Shown: piece by piece, positions 1-13,400 of the stretch
How positions within the stretch are numbered: the first letter of the stretch is position 1
Layout: each line of letters starts with the position of its first letter
Source of the DNA: Poronia punctata
Lineage: Eukaryota > Ascomycota > Sordariomycetes > Xylariales > Xylariaceae
Length of the DNA: 64,000 bases
Assembly (NCBI GenBank): GCA_022579005.1
Contig: MU401602.1
Location: 1 to 64,000, forward strand
Reading direction: 5' to 3'
Translations under genes and position numbers: made by a program
The notes under the pieces: model-generated
What the model was told of the DNA's origin: nothing
The model's database searches: none
Seen by the model: only the letters and a program-made list of their open reading frames with translations

Positions 1-1640
1 AACTTATATATAAAGTTTATAAATAAAATAAATAGCTTATATAATATATTATTATTATTTATAATTTATATTATACTTTTAAGTAAATTAATTTACTTAA
101 AAACGTTTTAATAATATAAAAAGTTTACTAATATTTTAAAGTTACTATTTATTTTTATTATAATATAAGTTATTTATAGCTAATATAATACTAGTACTTA
201 TTATAGCTAGTATTAAATTTTTTAAAGCTTTAAAAAAACTATTTAATTAGTATAAACTAACTATAACTATAATAAAATAATAACTTTATTTTTTACTTTA
301 TATAATTTAAAATATAATAAGTTAGCTTAAAAAAAAGTATTTAAAAATATTGCTTTAATAGCTGCTTTTTATAGTATTGCTATATAATTAGTATTTTAGT
401 TTTTATAAAAATTTAAAGTACTATTTAGTAGCTATATTTTAGTTAACGTGCTAGCAAGCTTTTAAAAGTACTAAAGCGTTATAAATTTAATATTAATATT
501 GTTTTTAAAGCTATTATTTAACGCTAAAGTACTTTTAATTAAAAATAAATAGTAAGCATTTTATATATATTTTTTATTTTTTAAATAAAATTTTAAAGCT
601 AGTTTAGTTTAAGTTTAAGTTTAATATAGCAATATTATAGTAATTACTATATTAACTATATATTAACTTTAGCTTTAAGCTATATTATTACTTATAATAT
701 TTTAGCTTTAAATAAGCAATAAAGCTTTTATAATATATTTTTAACTATAAAAGTTAAAGTTAGTAAATATAGTTTAATTAAGTATAGCTTTTTTAACTTA
801 TTAAGCTTAATTATATACTTAAGCAATTCTTTTAGCTACTTTTTAAAAGCTATATTTAAAGTTGTTTACTTTATATATAATAGCTTTTTTATAATAAGCA
901 AGTTTATTAATATATAAGTTAAAGCTATTTGCTACTTTATTAAAACGCTTAATATTTATTATAATATTACTTACTATACTTTAAAGCTTTTTATATTTTT
1001 TATTAATAAAGCTTTTATAAATATATTTTTTTTAAGCAAAGTTAAAAGTATAAATTAAAATATTTAATAAACATTTAATATTATTTTAAATTATAATTAT
1101 ATTTATATACTATTTTTATAACTTTATTTACTTTTTTATAATAAGTTTTTATTGCTTATTTACTACTTTATAAATAAAGTTAAAATATTAATTAAGCTTT
1201 ATTTTTATTTTTTTAAAATTAAAAGTAATTTAAATATTTTTTATATGTTTTTTTAATAATAAAACGTTAAACTAGCAGCTAAAAGTTATATTAGTACTAT
1301 TAACTTTAAAGGTAACTTTATTATTATTAGTATTATTAATGCTTTTATTACTACTACTACTTATATAGTTTATATTAGCTATATTATAAACGTAATTAAT
1401 ACTATTAAATTAATAAAAAAATAAAAAATTTTTAATAATTTTAAAAATTTTAAAAATAACTATTTGCTTGCTATAAAGTTGCGTAAATATATATTTATAC
1501 TTTTAGTTTTATAGTACTAATATAGTTTAATATACTAATTAAAGTATATAAACTTATATTAACTAGTATAAAAAACCTATTAATATATTATATATAAAGT
1601 AAAATAAAAAAAAAGTATTTAAAAGTTTAAAATATATAAA
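1..1640. repeat. AT-rich, RIP-like relic DNA
   Basis: This stretch is extremely AT-rich, dominated by TA, AT and TAA/TTA words, with stop codons dense in all frames and no readable gene. The change to normal base composition is abrupt, at about 1640-1700. In Pezizomycotina such blocks are usually old transposon copies mutated C-to-T on both strands by RIP. That origin is inferred from composition. I cannot name the element, and its left end lies outside the window. Confidence 0.75.
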
Positions 1641-3545
1641 ATATAAGTAAATACTATACCTAGTACCTACTTTTAATTGTTTTATATTATCTTTTGTATA
1701 TTAGTACCCTTATCTTATATAGTCTACTTATCCTTGCAACTAGCGGATCTACATAGGTACCTTACATAAAGTAGGTACTATGTAGGTATTGCCTAGGTAG
1801 TCTACATCCTAGATGATTACAAGGTGTTCTATCCAACTTGGATTTCTTACACATAAAGCCAGCCAAAGTTGTTAAGAAGGACATATATTCATTTGGTACT
1901 CTGCCTATATTAGGCAACACCAGATCCTATTACTCAAGAACCTAAAAATATGGTAAAACTTTTTGATATAGCAAGAATAATACTTATTAGTAAATAAAGA
2001 GATCTCTAAATAAAATAACAAAGAGGTCTGGCTGCAGAGCCCAATCTTGCTGCCTAGTAATTAGAGATATGTAGGTACCTATTACAATATGGGCTTATCT
2101 GACCGGCCTAGCAAAATCGCATTGAGCTCAAAGTGGAACCGTGTAAGATTAATTGATGCCCTCTCCTTACCTGTTTTAGATCAAGGGATCACACAGTACC
2201 CATCACTGGGCTAACCAGGAGGCTGGGTTAGGATGTTTTTGTGCGGATAAGCCGGATCACTATGCTAAGCCACTGGTGTTGTTCTAGCCCAGCATCCAAG
2301 ATCTATATTCAGATGCGACGGCCCTTAAGAAATTTACGTGTATGCTAGGTATGTCTATTTAGTACATATATATTAAAGCAAGTGGAAGACATTATAAGTA
2401 AGTTATCTAGCTGCTGTATCCTACTAGCGTAAGTCTGTTTGTGCTCTTTATATACTTGCAGAGTGCTTAATAGAGGTATTGTAACATGTGATTGTAACAT
2501 GTGTTTTGTTACTACAGGCTGCAAAAGACTTTAAGCAGTAGTATGTGTACGCATATCATTTAAGTAGCGGCAAATTTTGAAAAGCAAAGGTACTACTTTA
2601 GATATACCCAAAATTGGTTCCTACCAAGACTAACAAGGAGGCAGTTAGGAGTACCGAGAAAAAGAAATGTACATGTACACACATAGTATATGTAGGTATT
2701 TGTAACAAATTTTGGTAGGGGTCAAAGCCGCTATTGTAGATCGCCCCAATCTCTTTCTGCCAATCTCCTGCAGGCCCCAATTTTTCGCCGCCAATTCCTT
2801 CTCTCCTTTGGTGTCGGCTACCTACCTATTTCCTCCCTCTTCTCTCCCGCTCTTGACTTGACTAGCTACAACTCTCTTCCACCCTCGAGATTACCTTTCT
2901 CCCAGTCTATTGCCTCTTGTGCGGTTCCTGGGAAAAGACATACTCGGCGGTGCTAGTCGGTCGTCGTCTCCTATTATACTTTTTACACATTGTTACCTTT
3001 TGAGGCCGCAGCTTCCGTTCCTGGGACTTTGTTCCCTGCCACGCTCCTTACACACTGTCTTCCGCAAGCTTTGCATCTGTGGAAAAGCCTCTAATTGTAA
3101 TACGAGACGAAGCTCGAGCTCGGTGTTAAGATTACGACCTTGAATTATCGCCTTCAACTCGCAACAAAGTTTAATACGGAAAAGAACAGCTATACTCGAA
3201 GCGTATGTCGCGTCCATCTCACTCCGGCTAACCCTAGACATGTCCTTACGAGCTTGAGCATGTCGCGTCTTTTAATCTCCCTACATTCGGACCACCGTTA
3301 TGATCCAAATTTCAGCATATTCCCCTAGGCGCTTGACACAAGGGCATTTTGCTTTCACCACTGACATCTGCATCCCGTGCGGTCTTCATCTCTTGTTGCC
3401 ATCGACTAACGATACTGTCTGCCAGTCTACCGCCTGCCCGTCCTACCTGTACAACGCATAAATACAACAATCACTAGACTAATATACCACGTACACAACA
3501 GCCGCCATCGATCTCTCTAATAGCACCGGTTCGACATTCTGAAAG
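1641..3545. other. Intergenic and LCB2 upstream region
   Basis: There is no gene I can support here. The first part (to about 2750) has mixed composition with scattered TACCTA/TAGGTA words. From about 2790 to 2910 it becomes pyrimidine-rich (TTTCCTCCCTCTTCTCTCCC type), a common pattern in filamentous-fungal promoters and 5' leaders. The region from there to 3545 probably includes the LCB2 promoter and a long 5' UTR. Short open frames at 2910-3328 look incidental. Confidence 0.55.
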
Positions 3546-5519
3546 ATGGCACGAAAAATAGCAATTCCCTTCACTGGTTCAAGCACCATGGCGCAGCCGG
3601 ATCGACCCGTGCAGAGGCGGCCCTCTCAATCCAAGGGCAATCGTCTGAGCCAGTTCTTCTCCTCCTCGCCCAAAACGAAGGATCAACAATCGACGAACCA
3701 GGCATTAATCGGGATGCAGAATGGTACGTCTGGCTGTGTGACGGGTTCCGGCTTGGCTCTACCGAGTATTTCGCTCTCGGCGGCTTCGACTGGAGAGTTA
3801 AATAACGGCGAGGTCTCGACTACACTGTTTCAACCTCTTGATTCTGCTGAGATGTCGGCCCAGAGGCGCCGCGACGCCCAGTTCGGCCCTCTGCTCGATC
3901 CCGAGCATCGATACGTCAGCATGCACCACGGAGAGCCCTTGGCTGCGCCGATTATTGACGAACCTCCCTACTATTACGTACTCACCACCTATATCAGCTA
4001 TCTCTTGCTCCTCGCTCTCGGCCACGTAAGGGACTTTTTTGGTAAGCGCTTCAGCAAGAAGCCGCTGTACAGGACATTGCGAGCCTCCAATGGCTATGCT
4101 CCCTTGAACGACGACTTCGACAGCTTTTACACCAGAAGGTTGAAGCTCCGGATCGACGACGTCTTTGCAAGGACTAGCACTGGTGTGCCTGGTCGCTATA
4201 TTAACCTTATGGACCGTGTCTCCGATAACTTTAACGAATCCTACAATTACCTAGGCACTACAACCGAGACGTTGAACATGAGCTCCTACAACTACCTTGG
4301 CTTCGCCCAATCCGAAGGCCCTTGCGCGAATGCGGTGGAGGAATGTGTACGAAAGTATGGGCTGGGCTTCTGTAGCCCTCGTGCCGATTCGGGTACTTCC
4401 GATCTTGTGTTGGAAGTAGAGAAGGAGGTCGCGGCATTTGTCGGCAAGCCCGACGCCATGGTCTTCTCGATGGGATTTGTGACCAATTCCAGTTCGTTCC
4501 CGGCTCTTGTCTCTAAAGGTTGTCTCATTATCTCAGATGAGCTTAACCATGCATCTATTCGTCTCGGCGCCCGTCTGTCTGGCGCTGTCATCCGATCTTT
4601 CAAACATAACGATATGGCCGATCTCGAGAAGAGACTACGGGAAGCTATAGCTCAGGGCCAGCCTCGGACACATCGTCCGTGGAAGAAGATTTTGGTCGCT
4701 GTCGAAGGTCTCTATTCCATGGAAGGCACTATGGTCGACCTGCCCGGTATCCTGAACCTTAAGGATGTCTACAAGTTCGCTTTATACGTCGACGAAGCAC
4801 ACAGCATTGGTGCCCTAGGTCCTCAAGGCCGCGGTGTTTGCGATTATTTCGGAATCGACCCCAGCCGCGTAGATGTTCTCATGGGAACTTTAACCAAATC
4901 CTTTGGTGCTAATGGTGGTTACGTGGCGGCTGAGAAACACATCATCGACAAGCTACGGAGCTGCAACGCGGCGACAATGCTTGGAGAGTCCCCTACACCG
5001 GCCGTCCTCATGCAGATCTACGCATCCCTAAAGATAATCACCGGAGAACTGGTTCCCGGGGAAGGCGAGGAACGCCTGCAGCGTATCGCTTTCAACTCGC
5101 GCTACCTCCGCCTCGGCCTCAAGCGATTGGGCATGATTGTCTACGGCCACGACGACTCCCCGATCATCCCTGTTACCCTATACAACCCCGCCAAGATTCC
5201 TGCCTTTAGCCATGAGATGCTCAAACGGAACATCTCTGTTGTTGTAGTAGGCTATCCTGCCACTCCACTGATAAGTTCACGTGCTCGATTCTGTGTGTCT
5301 GCGGCGCACAATAAAGACGACCTGGATCGGCTCCTCGCAGCTTGCGATGAGGTATCCGATATTCTCCAGTTGAAATTCTCGACCGGTATTGCGGGTGGCC
5401 TGAAGCCCCTACCCGAGGGGACCACGCAAGAGAAGTCCAAAGTTGTTGAGCCGCCCCGTTGGGCCCTTGAGGACATTGTCGCATGCGGTGCCAAAGATGC
5501 CAAGTTACGCCTCAGATAG
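3546..5519 (+). CDS. LCB2: Serine palmitoyltransferase subunit 2 (long chain base 2)
   Basis: This is the catalytic subunit of serine palmitoyltransferase, the ER enzyme that condenses L-serine with palmitoyl-CoA in the first step of sphingolipid synthesis. It works as a heterodimer with Lcb1. The gene is one uninterrupted frame of 657 residues. The N-terminus (about 1-135) is low-complexity and fungal-specific. A hydrophobic segment at about 143-165 (YYYVLTTYISYLLLLALG) fits the ER membrane anchor. The rest is a type I-fold alpha-oxoamine synthase domain with the cofactor-binding stretch YVDEAHSIG (Asp about 416) and the PLP-lysine motif GTLTKSFGANGG (Lys about 451). Lys here separates it from Lcb1, which lacks it. 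Length and motifs match the family. A second in-frame ATG with a good context lies at 3588-3590 (MAQPDRP), so the true start could be 14 codons downstream. Confidence 0.97.
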   Translation: MARKIAIPFTGSSTMAQPDRPVQRRPSQSKGNRLSQFFSSSPKTKDQQSTNQALIGMQNGTSGCVTGSGLALPSISLSAASTGELNNGEVSTTLFQPLDSAEMSAQRRRDAQFGPLLDPEHRYVSMHHGEPLAAPIIDEPPYYYVLTTYISYLLLLALGHVRDFFGKRFSKKPLYRTLRASNGYAPLNDDFDSFYTRRLKLRIDDVFARTSTGVPGRYINLMDRVSDNFNESYNYLGTTTETLNMSSYNYLGFAQSEGPCANAVEECVRKYGLGFCSPRADSGTSDLVLEVEKEVAAFVGKPDAMVFSMGFVTNSSSFPALVSKGCLIISDELNHASIRLGARLSGAVIRSFKHNDMADLEKRLREAIAQGQPRTHRPWKKILVAVEGLYSMEGTMVDLPGILNLKDVYKFALYVDEAHSIGALGPQGRGVCDYFGIDPSRVDVLMGTLTKSFGANGGYVAAEKHIIDKLRSCNAATMLGESPTPAVLMQIYASLKIITGELVPGEGEERLQRIAFNSRYLRLGLKRLGMIVYGHDDSPIIPVTLYNPAKIPAFSHEMLKRNISVVVVGYPATPLISSRARFCVSAAHNKDDLDRLLAACDEVSDILQLKFSTGIAGGLKPLPEGTTQEKSKVVEPPRWALEDIVACGAKDAKLRLR

Positions 5520-6758
5520 CACTCTGAAGTAGCCTACTCTGACACGAGTTCATTCTGGGATGGTTAGAGTTCATGCGCCCTGGAGGTGTTTGGAGACGGC
5601 ATGGCAAGAAGGCGTGGCTACTAAGGCGTGCTGGCGTTGTTAGGGTACCTGTCGATTACGGAAGGACTGGGGTCCTCGCCCTTGTGGAGTATATATGGGG
5701 GGTGTCACTCGCTTCGCAGATGAGATCAGTTCGCTTCTTAACCAGGATGGCCACATTTCGATACACATCACGCAACACCTGATGACCAGGCTGTCTGCTA
5801 GGAAAATGGCGTGTTGAGCTGTCCGCTGTTCATGTGCGCAAGTTACTAGCTCCGGTCGCTGTTGGACTTTATTGCAATGGTTTCTGGTTCTCTTCCCGCC
5901 GCATTCACCCAGATAGATTGAGAGAGCAGTATATCTGTGGTGTTTAACCTCAACAATGCCCCTACAAATGTATCCCGATCAATCAACTCATAGTTACGTT
6001 CCCCGGATAGATAGATATTCAGACTTTTACCGCTGCATTTATTTTTGATTTGCCGTGATCTCTGGCTGGTTTGTAGAATTGTCACATCCATCCCGAGATT
6101 CTTGTCATAAATTGGCCTATTGCTTGCGTTGCCCTATGTTGCCGTTGACTCGATAATTCTGGGCTGAACCGTTTGAGAGAGAAATACGCCGAACATGCCT
6201 TCGGTAATACAAAGCAGCCCACACGATGATGGAATAGAACATGTCAAGGCCCTATGTTTTCGGCCCCTGGCAATCCGGCCTGTTGGTCGCCAACGACTGC
6301 AACTGTCAGAACCGGCCACTGTAAAGAGAGCGGAGTACCATAACGTGGTTTCCTACCGCCTAGAGAAGACGGGAAGCGAGCAAAGCATGGGATTAGGTGA
6401 CCCTTGTCTGAACAGGTACACTTCAGCTGTCCTTCCAGGTGTGCGGCTGGGAGGTGACTTTGTGCATGTTGTACACGTATTGTAGTGGAAGCTCAAACTA
6501 CCGAATATCCTGGCCTTCTTACATACCTATACAACATAGTGTACTTACACAAGGCGGTGCAGTGCAGTCTCTTTCGAGCACCTAGGTTACTCGTAGACGG
6601 CTGGCGGCGAGATGACGGTTTTCGCCTACGGGCCGCCCTCCCCCCCCACACATTCACCCCCCTCCCCACATCCACCCTTACTCGCACTCGCTAGAGGAAC
6701 AGGCGCGGTGGCTAGAGGTAGGGCACACTGTCTAACTGTCACGCCCTCTCTTATTGTA
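5520..6758. other. Intergenic, LCB2 3' side
   Basis: I see no gene here. Open frames up to about 96 codons occur on both strands, but they overlap each other and match no family I recognise. A C-rich run sits at about 6640-6670. The stretch ends at the TA dinucleotide (6757-6758) that flanks the left end of the large repeat element. Confidence 0.5.
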
Positions 6759-6913
6759 GCCCACCTACGTCTACCTTAAAAAATTCCTACATTTAAAGAG
6801 TTCCTTACTTAGGTCTAAATACTTAACGCTAGCATGCAGATTGCAACGCAGCATCTCTTGCCTAAGTATTTTATAAAAAAATGACTTAATATGTAAGGAC
6901 TGCTAGGTATACC
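6759..6913 (+). repeat. Terminal inverted repeat A, left arm
   Basis: This 155-bp arm starts GCCCACCTACGTCTACCTT and ends AAGGACTGCTAGGTATACCT. Its reverse complement recurs at 16169-16324. Landmark words shared by both arms are AGGTCTAAATACTTAACG, GCATGCAGATTGCAACG and CTCTTGCCTAAGTATTTTAT. The two bases before it are TA. Confidence 0.88.
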
Positions 6914-7063
6914 TACTTACTTACCTACTTACCTACCTACTTACTTACTTACCTATTTAAGTACTTACCTACTTACTTACCTACTTACTTACTTACTTAC
7001 TTACTTAACCTACTTACTTACTTAGGTACTTACTTACCTACTTAAGTACTTATATATAAAAAC
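6914..7063. repeat. Imperfect (ACTT/ACCT)n tetranucleotide tract
   Basis: A run of ACTTACCT-type tetranucleotides fills about 6905-7050, just inside terminal repeat A. A matching GTAG/GTAA tract lies at 7300-7436 and a purer GTAG tract at 16060-16127, so the inner side of each terminus has the same kind of simple repeat. Confidence 0.85.
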
Positions 7064-7288
7064 AACTTATATATATGTTATTTACAAGTACTAATCTAGG
7101 AGGTACATGCTAAGGCGCTGTACTATAGAAACATGTAGCCTACTTACGTCTACCTTAAAAAATTCTTATATCTAAGGAGTTTCTCTACTTAGTGCGCATT
7201 AGCCCCTTCCCTTTAAATGTTTCCATAATACAGCGCCTTAGCATGTACCTCCTAGATTAGTGACTTATAAATAACATATATATAAGTT
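7064..7288. repeat. Long palindrome (71-bp arms) with terminal repeat B in its loop
   Basis: The left arm (7064-7134) and right arm (7217-7288) are reverse complements with only a few mismatches. Both contain CTAATCTAGGAGGTACATGC followed by TAAGGCGCTGTA, or its complement. The 82-base loop holds the left copy of terminal repeat B (7138-7213). This looks like a MITE-like hairpin element, or two inverted ends joined head to head around the B segment. Confidence 0.85.
7138..7213 (+). repeat. Terminal inverted repeat B, left copy
   Basis: It starts GCCTACTTACGTCTACCTT, like repeat A, but continues with CTAAGGAGTTTCTCTACTTA and GTGCGCATTAGCCC, which A lacks. The inverted partner is at 16333-16408. 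The preceding dinucleotide is TA. Confidence 0.83.
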
Positions 7289-7299
7289 ATTCTTATAAA

Positions 7300-7436
7300 T
7301 AAGTAGGTAAGTAAGTAAATAAGTAAGTAAGTAAGTAGGTAAGTAGGTAAGTAAGTAAGTAGGTAAGTAGGTAAGTAGGTAAGTAGGTAAGTAGGTAAGT
7401 AGGTAAGTAGGTAAGTAAGTAGGTAGGTAGGTAGGT
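7300..7436. repeat. (GTAA/GTAG)n tetranucleotide tract
   Basis: A tandem run of AAGTAGGT-type tetranucleotides lies between the palindrome and the AT-rich core. It is almost the complement of the 6914-7050 tract, so the left end of the element has inverted simple repeats on either side of the palindrome. Confidence 0.88.
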
Positions 7437-7439
7437 ACT

Positions 7440-10400
7440 GCTGCAGGAGAATATAAAAGCTTACAACTGTTGTAAAATCTACAAGCGTTATAAATATATT
7501 AGTACTAGTAAAATTTACAACAGCTGTAGATTTTATAACGCTTGTAAAATTAATAACGCTTGTTGCTATAATAAGTTTGTAAATTTAGCGCTTAAGGTTG
7601 CTATAGCTTTGCTATATTATAAGGCATATTTACTATAAAAAGCTACTAGCTTATTTTACTTTTAACTAGGCAATATTTAAAACAAGATATAAATTAATTG
7701 CTAATTAACATTAGATATTAAATATTATTTTTATATATTTGCTGCTTTAAACTTTTATAACAATATAATTTATAAAATGCATAAAAGATCTTATATATAA
7801 CCTAATCTACTATACTATTTTATACTACCTTTGTTCTTTTTTTAGCCTAAGCTTTAAAAGACTATTTATTTTATTTAAAGGTTTTAACCTAGTTATACTA
7901 AGTTATTATAATTAATGTTAAAGGCTTATTTTAATAAGTTAATGTAACAATGCTACGCTATAAACAAAAGTATTGCAGTTAGTAAAGTAATATATAGTTT
8001 ATATATAATTTTAAAAACAGCTATGCTATCTTTTTAGTTTTTGCTTAATTTAAGCTTGCTTACCTATTTTATTATTATAAGACTAATTAACGTTAGTTAG
8101 CAGTAGTATATAGATTATATTATAAACTACGTTGTCGGTAGCAATAAACATATTATTAAAAACAGTAAAGGTCTTAGTTAACTAGTACAACTTTAACGCT
8201 GTTAATAGTAACTATGTAAAGCTTTTTAAGACTGATTGTAAAAATGCCGATAATAATCGCTTTATTTATTTGTTAAAAAATCTTTAGTCTAAGAAGCTTA
8301 TTACGTTAACTAGTGCTGCTTATTAGGCTAAAAATAATAAAAATGTAACTATTATTATAGTTGTTAAACAGTATAACATAGTCTACTTATTTTATATAGT
8401 TTTAGCGCTTTTAAGTATATTTTATATACTAGCTAGTACTAAAAATAAAGCGATCGCTAAATATCTTAGTACATTTTTTATATTAGCAAAACTAGTTATT
8501 TATATATATTTAACTATAGCAATGTACTATAAACTAAAGCAATATACCTTTTTTTTGCTTTGCTATTAGATGCAAGGTTTAAAGTTTAAGCTTGCAAATA
8601 TAAAGTATAGGCATATACAAAGTAAAACTTACTTATTAGTAAAGCCAAACTTTTAACTTTACTATATAGCGCAATTTTTAAATAAAGAAAAGTAGCTATT
8701 ACTTTTACTATAGTTAAAATAATAAGATAACTAGAGGTTTTTAAGCTAAATATTTGTAATATTAGTGTTTTTATAAAGTAGTAGCCGTCTACTATTATTA
8801 ATATTATAATAGTGTTTTATTACTTTTTTAGTTAGCAGGCAATTGATTATAGTTAGATTTATATATAAATTATTAGCAAACATGCTAACATTAAGCTTGT
8901 AATTATTATTATCTTAAATATTAGTTTAATCTATTTGCAAAAAGACCTTAAAAAAAAAAAAAAAGCACTTTTAGTACAGCTTAGTTATTTTTAAAGTTAG
9001 CTTAAGATTATTATGTGCAAACGCACTGCGCAGCACTAATTAAACCGTTTCCTAAAAATTTATCTTTATTAAAAAAACATGCTTAATATTTAAATAGTTA
9101 AATTTAAAGACGCAGTCTTTAAACTATTTATTACGTTTATGTTAGCTTATATTTTTATGTGCAAAAAAAATATAAAAAATTAAAAAGAACATAAAAATTT
9201 TCAAGCAGAAATAGTTTAATAAATAAGAAAAAAGCAACTAAACTAAAATAGCACGCTTTAATTAGCTAGTTAACCGCGTTTAACTTAATAGCAAAAAGTA
9301 TATCGTTGCTTGCTTTTAAAAAGAAAACTGCGTAAGCTTTATATGCCTAACTAACGTTTGCCCTACTATTAAGCTATAAAAATAACTTTTAAATTAATTA
9401 TAATTAGGTATATTTAAGAATAAAAATAGTGTATACTTACTTATAAAGATTTTTTCCTGTAAACGTGTTTACGTTAATTAGCAAGCTATATTTTTTAGCA
9501 ATAACTAGGTAATAAATAACAACGTAAATATTAAGATATAAGATGTTGTTTATAAACTGTAAAGCAAAGGTTTTGCTGCTGCTGCCGCTTTTAAAAAGGA
9601 CGCTTTTTGCCTGCGTTACTGTGCTAGCTATAAAGGCAGCCTAAGACCTGCTTTTAAAAGCAGTTGCAATAATTGCAAAATAGTTAAACATATACTTGGC
9701 TTAATAGATTAGTGCCTTTATATTTTTCCTATTGTTTAAAGATATACTATAGCCTATAAGTAGTATATTACTTTTAATAATAGCTATATATATTTTAATA
9801 ACTAAAGCTATAAAAGCCTTATTAAAGACTTATACTTTAGCTTTGTTATAAAACTGTAGCTAAATGTGTTTAAGCTTTATTTACTAGCAAAAAAGCAAAA
9901 AGATAACTAAAGACTACGTTATATAAAAAAACATATTATAACTTGTAAGGTAATAAATTAAAAACTAGAGTTGTTGCTAACCTAGAGGGAATAAAAACAT
10001 ATAAAGTTAAAAGGTATACTTTACTGCAGCATTTTTAGTTAATATACTATTATGCAAAAAATAATACGCTAAGTTGCTTAAGCTATTAAACTTTAAGTAA
10101 GCTAGATTGATAAAATAGGTAATAACTAAGTTTAACGCTAAAGAAATAGCTATAAGTAAAAAATTTGCATTACTTATACCTTACTGCTTACTATATGCCT
10201 CTTTAGCGGCCTTGGACTTAAGTCCTTTTATTATATGCTGTATTTATAAGGTCTAGTTATAAAACCGGCCGTTTGTTGTAAAGTTAATATTAAAAAGGAT
10301 GTTAAGATTAAAAACAGCCTATTTTACCATTGCTATAATATTGCAAAAACAGCAGTATTTAGTAGCACAAAGACCTTTAAAACTGCTGTTTTTAGCTTGC

Positions 10401-13400
10401 TATAGCATATCTTTAATATACGCTATTATAAATACACAGATCTAAGTATCTTAGCCATATATCTCTTTAATAACACTACGGTTTACGTATGCTATTGTTT
10501 TTAAAGCTGCAATAACATTGCTAAAATTAAAAGTATATAAGCTAAGCACAATAAAGAAAATATTTTTAGGCTATAAACGCTTGTTAGCTATAAAAGCAGC
10601 TAATATAATATAAAGACTTATAAGTAACTAGTAAAAGTTATAGTATATACTAAAACTATTAATAAAGGTTAGCATAAAGAAAAAGACTATAAGCAAATTA
10701 CCGTTAACAGCTATATTTTACTTTTAAGCATATAGCGCTTTTTTATATACATTTAGCTTAAGCTTACTATAAAAAAAGTAAGTATAGTAAATAAGTACTA
10801 CTTTATTTTTAATAATAATGCAGCGTATAATATAAAACTCCTATTTTTAAACTTAAAAGGTATTAATTTTAAAATACTTTAAATATAGCATTAAACTACG
10901 TTTTTTTTAAAATAAAATAACCTAAGTTAAAGGGCTGCTAAAGTTCTTACTTTAATAGCTATTAAAAAAGATATACTAGTTTGCATAGCTAAACGCCTTG
11001 CCTTTTATAATATAAGTTAATTTTAAAATTAAAACAAGCTTGTTATTATTTTAAAAAAGGTTGCAAATTGTCTTATTTTAATAAAAAAGCAATGCTTTTT
11101 AAATTTAAAGCACTATTATAAAATCAGACTTATTAGTAATAAAGTTGCCTTGCTTATTATATTTAAAGCTAATAACGCAACTTATATAAATTAAACTAAT
11201 ATTGTTATTATCTTTTAAAATTATGCTACAATAGTAATTATTATTAAAACACTAGTAGTAAATAAAGTTAAATAAAAATATAGTAAGTTTAACAAGCTCG
11301 CTATTAATTAAAATATAAAAATAAATGCTAAAAGACGTTTAAACTAAAGAAAGCTATATATTTAACTTAAACAGTTTTATAAGGTTATTTACAAACCTGC
11401 TAAGTTTAAAATATAAGTTTCTTACGATGTTTAAAGCAATAATGTTTTTAAAAACTAAAATAAAATTAAAAAATGTTAACTTTATTGTAACTTTTAAAAG
11501 ATCTTTAGCTAGCAGCTTAAGCTTAGCAGTAGTAAGGAGGTTTTAATTAAAGAAACCCTTTTTTTGTTTTTTGCCTTTGCTTTTAATTTTACTGCAGTGC
11601 TTAGTAAGCTTTAGTTTAAAGGCCTAAATCTTTTCTTGCTTTTTAGCTTTTATATTAAAAAAAAGCATTAAAAGCTTTATTATGTTAAAAAAAATGTTTG
11701 CTTTTTTTATTTTTATTAATAGCAAGCAACGGTATAATTAATTTTTTAAAGTTAATAATTATTTAAAAAGGCTAGCTACAAGTAAGTAAATATTTTTATT
11801 AAATCTTAAAATAAGACAAAAAATATTTACTAAAAAGGCATAATCTTAACAACTTATATTAGTAAGTTTAATAAAAGCGGTTAAGGCCTTTTTAAACTAT
11901 AATATCTTTAAATGCTAGTTTTAATGTATGCTTAAAATTAGTTTTAAAAGGTTGTTAATATTTTCTTTTAGCTTAAGTTAAAGCTTAAAAATAATATGTT
12001 TAAAAGGAAAAGCTTAATCTAGTTCTTTTAGCTTAACATTATTTAATTTATCTAAGGGCTTATTAGTTTTAACAATATTAGCTATAAAATTTAAAAACAG
12101 CAAAAGATTAGCATTAATAATATCTTTATATTATAAAACATTTAAAAGTTTGTTATAAAGCATAGCTACTTGCGTAGTTTAGTTAAAAGCCTTAATAAAG
12201 TTAGCTTAGGCAGCACTAGTATTAATAAGTTTTAAAGTATATATGTTAGCAACTTATAGTTTTTTATATTGCTATATATTTATTACTAACCCTTATTATT
12301 ATTAAAGTTTATAGCAAAAGCATTATTAAACTTAATATTAAGCATGCTTGTTTTTATATTTTTTTTAAAGATGTTCTTAAAAAACATATAAATATTGCTA
12401 AGTTTATTGTTATTACTAGGTTTATTAACAAGGCTACCTATAATAATATTGCTTATTAAGACATTTTTTAAATTATCGTTATTAGCAAGACTATTAATCT
12501 ATTGCTTTTATTTAGCTAGGCAGTCTCCGATTTGCAGCATTTTTAAAGTATATCTTTTTACTTTATATAACAATAACTAAAAAAAACCTTTATACTAACT
12601 TAAAGGTTAGAAAAGAAAAAAAGAAGGCAAAAAGAAATATTAGAGCTTTTTTAAAAAAGACGTATATATAAAGGAAATAAAAGCGATAATTTATTATAAC
12701 TATAAGCTAACAGTTTACGTTTATTAAAAAAGCCTAGTAGCACTTTATATTAAGCAACATATAATAAAAGTCTTATTAAAGTTAATAAAGGGCAATAAAG
12801 GTCTTATTATTAGTAATATATATATATTTTATTTATTATTATTGCTAATAAAAATAAAAGGTATATACTATTATACTTTTATACCTTGCTTAACATCTTT
12901 TTTATAATTATTAAAATATAAACACTAAAATAGAAAATTTTCTATTGCCCTTTTACTTTTTCTAACCCTTTTTTTTATATTTTCTTTTTGCTTTGTGCTT
13001 AAACTATTTACACTGCTGTTGCTAATATTGCCTTAATGTTAGTAAGGCCTATATTGTATACGTATTTAAATAAATATAATCTTACCCCTTTTTTTCCTTT
13101 ATTATGTTTATTTAGCTTATATATACGCTTTATAATACCTTTTTTTTAATTTTAATTATTTTAAAGCAATGTTAAGCGTAAATAATAGCTATAGCTCTAG
13201 CTGTAGCTTTAGCTATAGCTTTTAGCAACAAAACAACACTTAACGTTAACCTTTTATAGTTAAACAAACGCTAGTGCCTCTCTTAGCCTTTAGTTTAACT
13301 ATTTTGCTAACTTAAGCAGCTACGTTATTTACTAGCTTGCTATTTTAACTTAAAAAAACTAAGATTTTTTACTTTACTTTTTTTACTTTGCCTTAACCTT

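Noticed and set aside
7300..7436. CRISPR-like or telomere-like tandem array
   Set aside because: It is a tetranucleotide microsatellite with no spacers, and the unit differs from the TTAGGG fungal telomere repeat.
12395..12580. 61-codon hydrophobic open frame in the AT-rich core
   Set aside because: It is Leu/Ile-rich only because of AT-rich composition, with no flanking coding signal.
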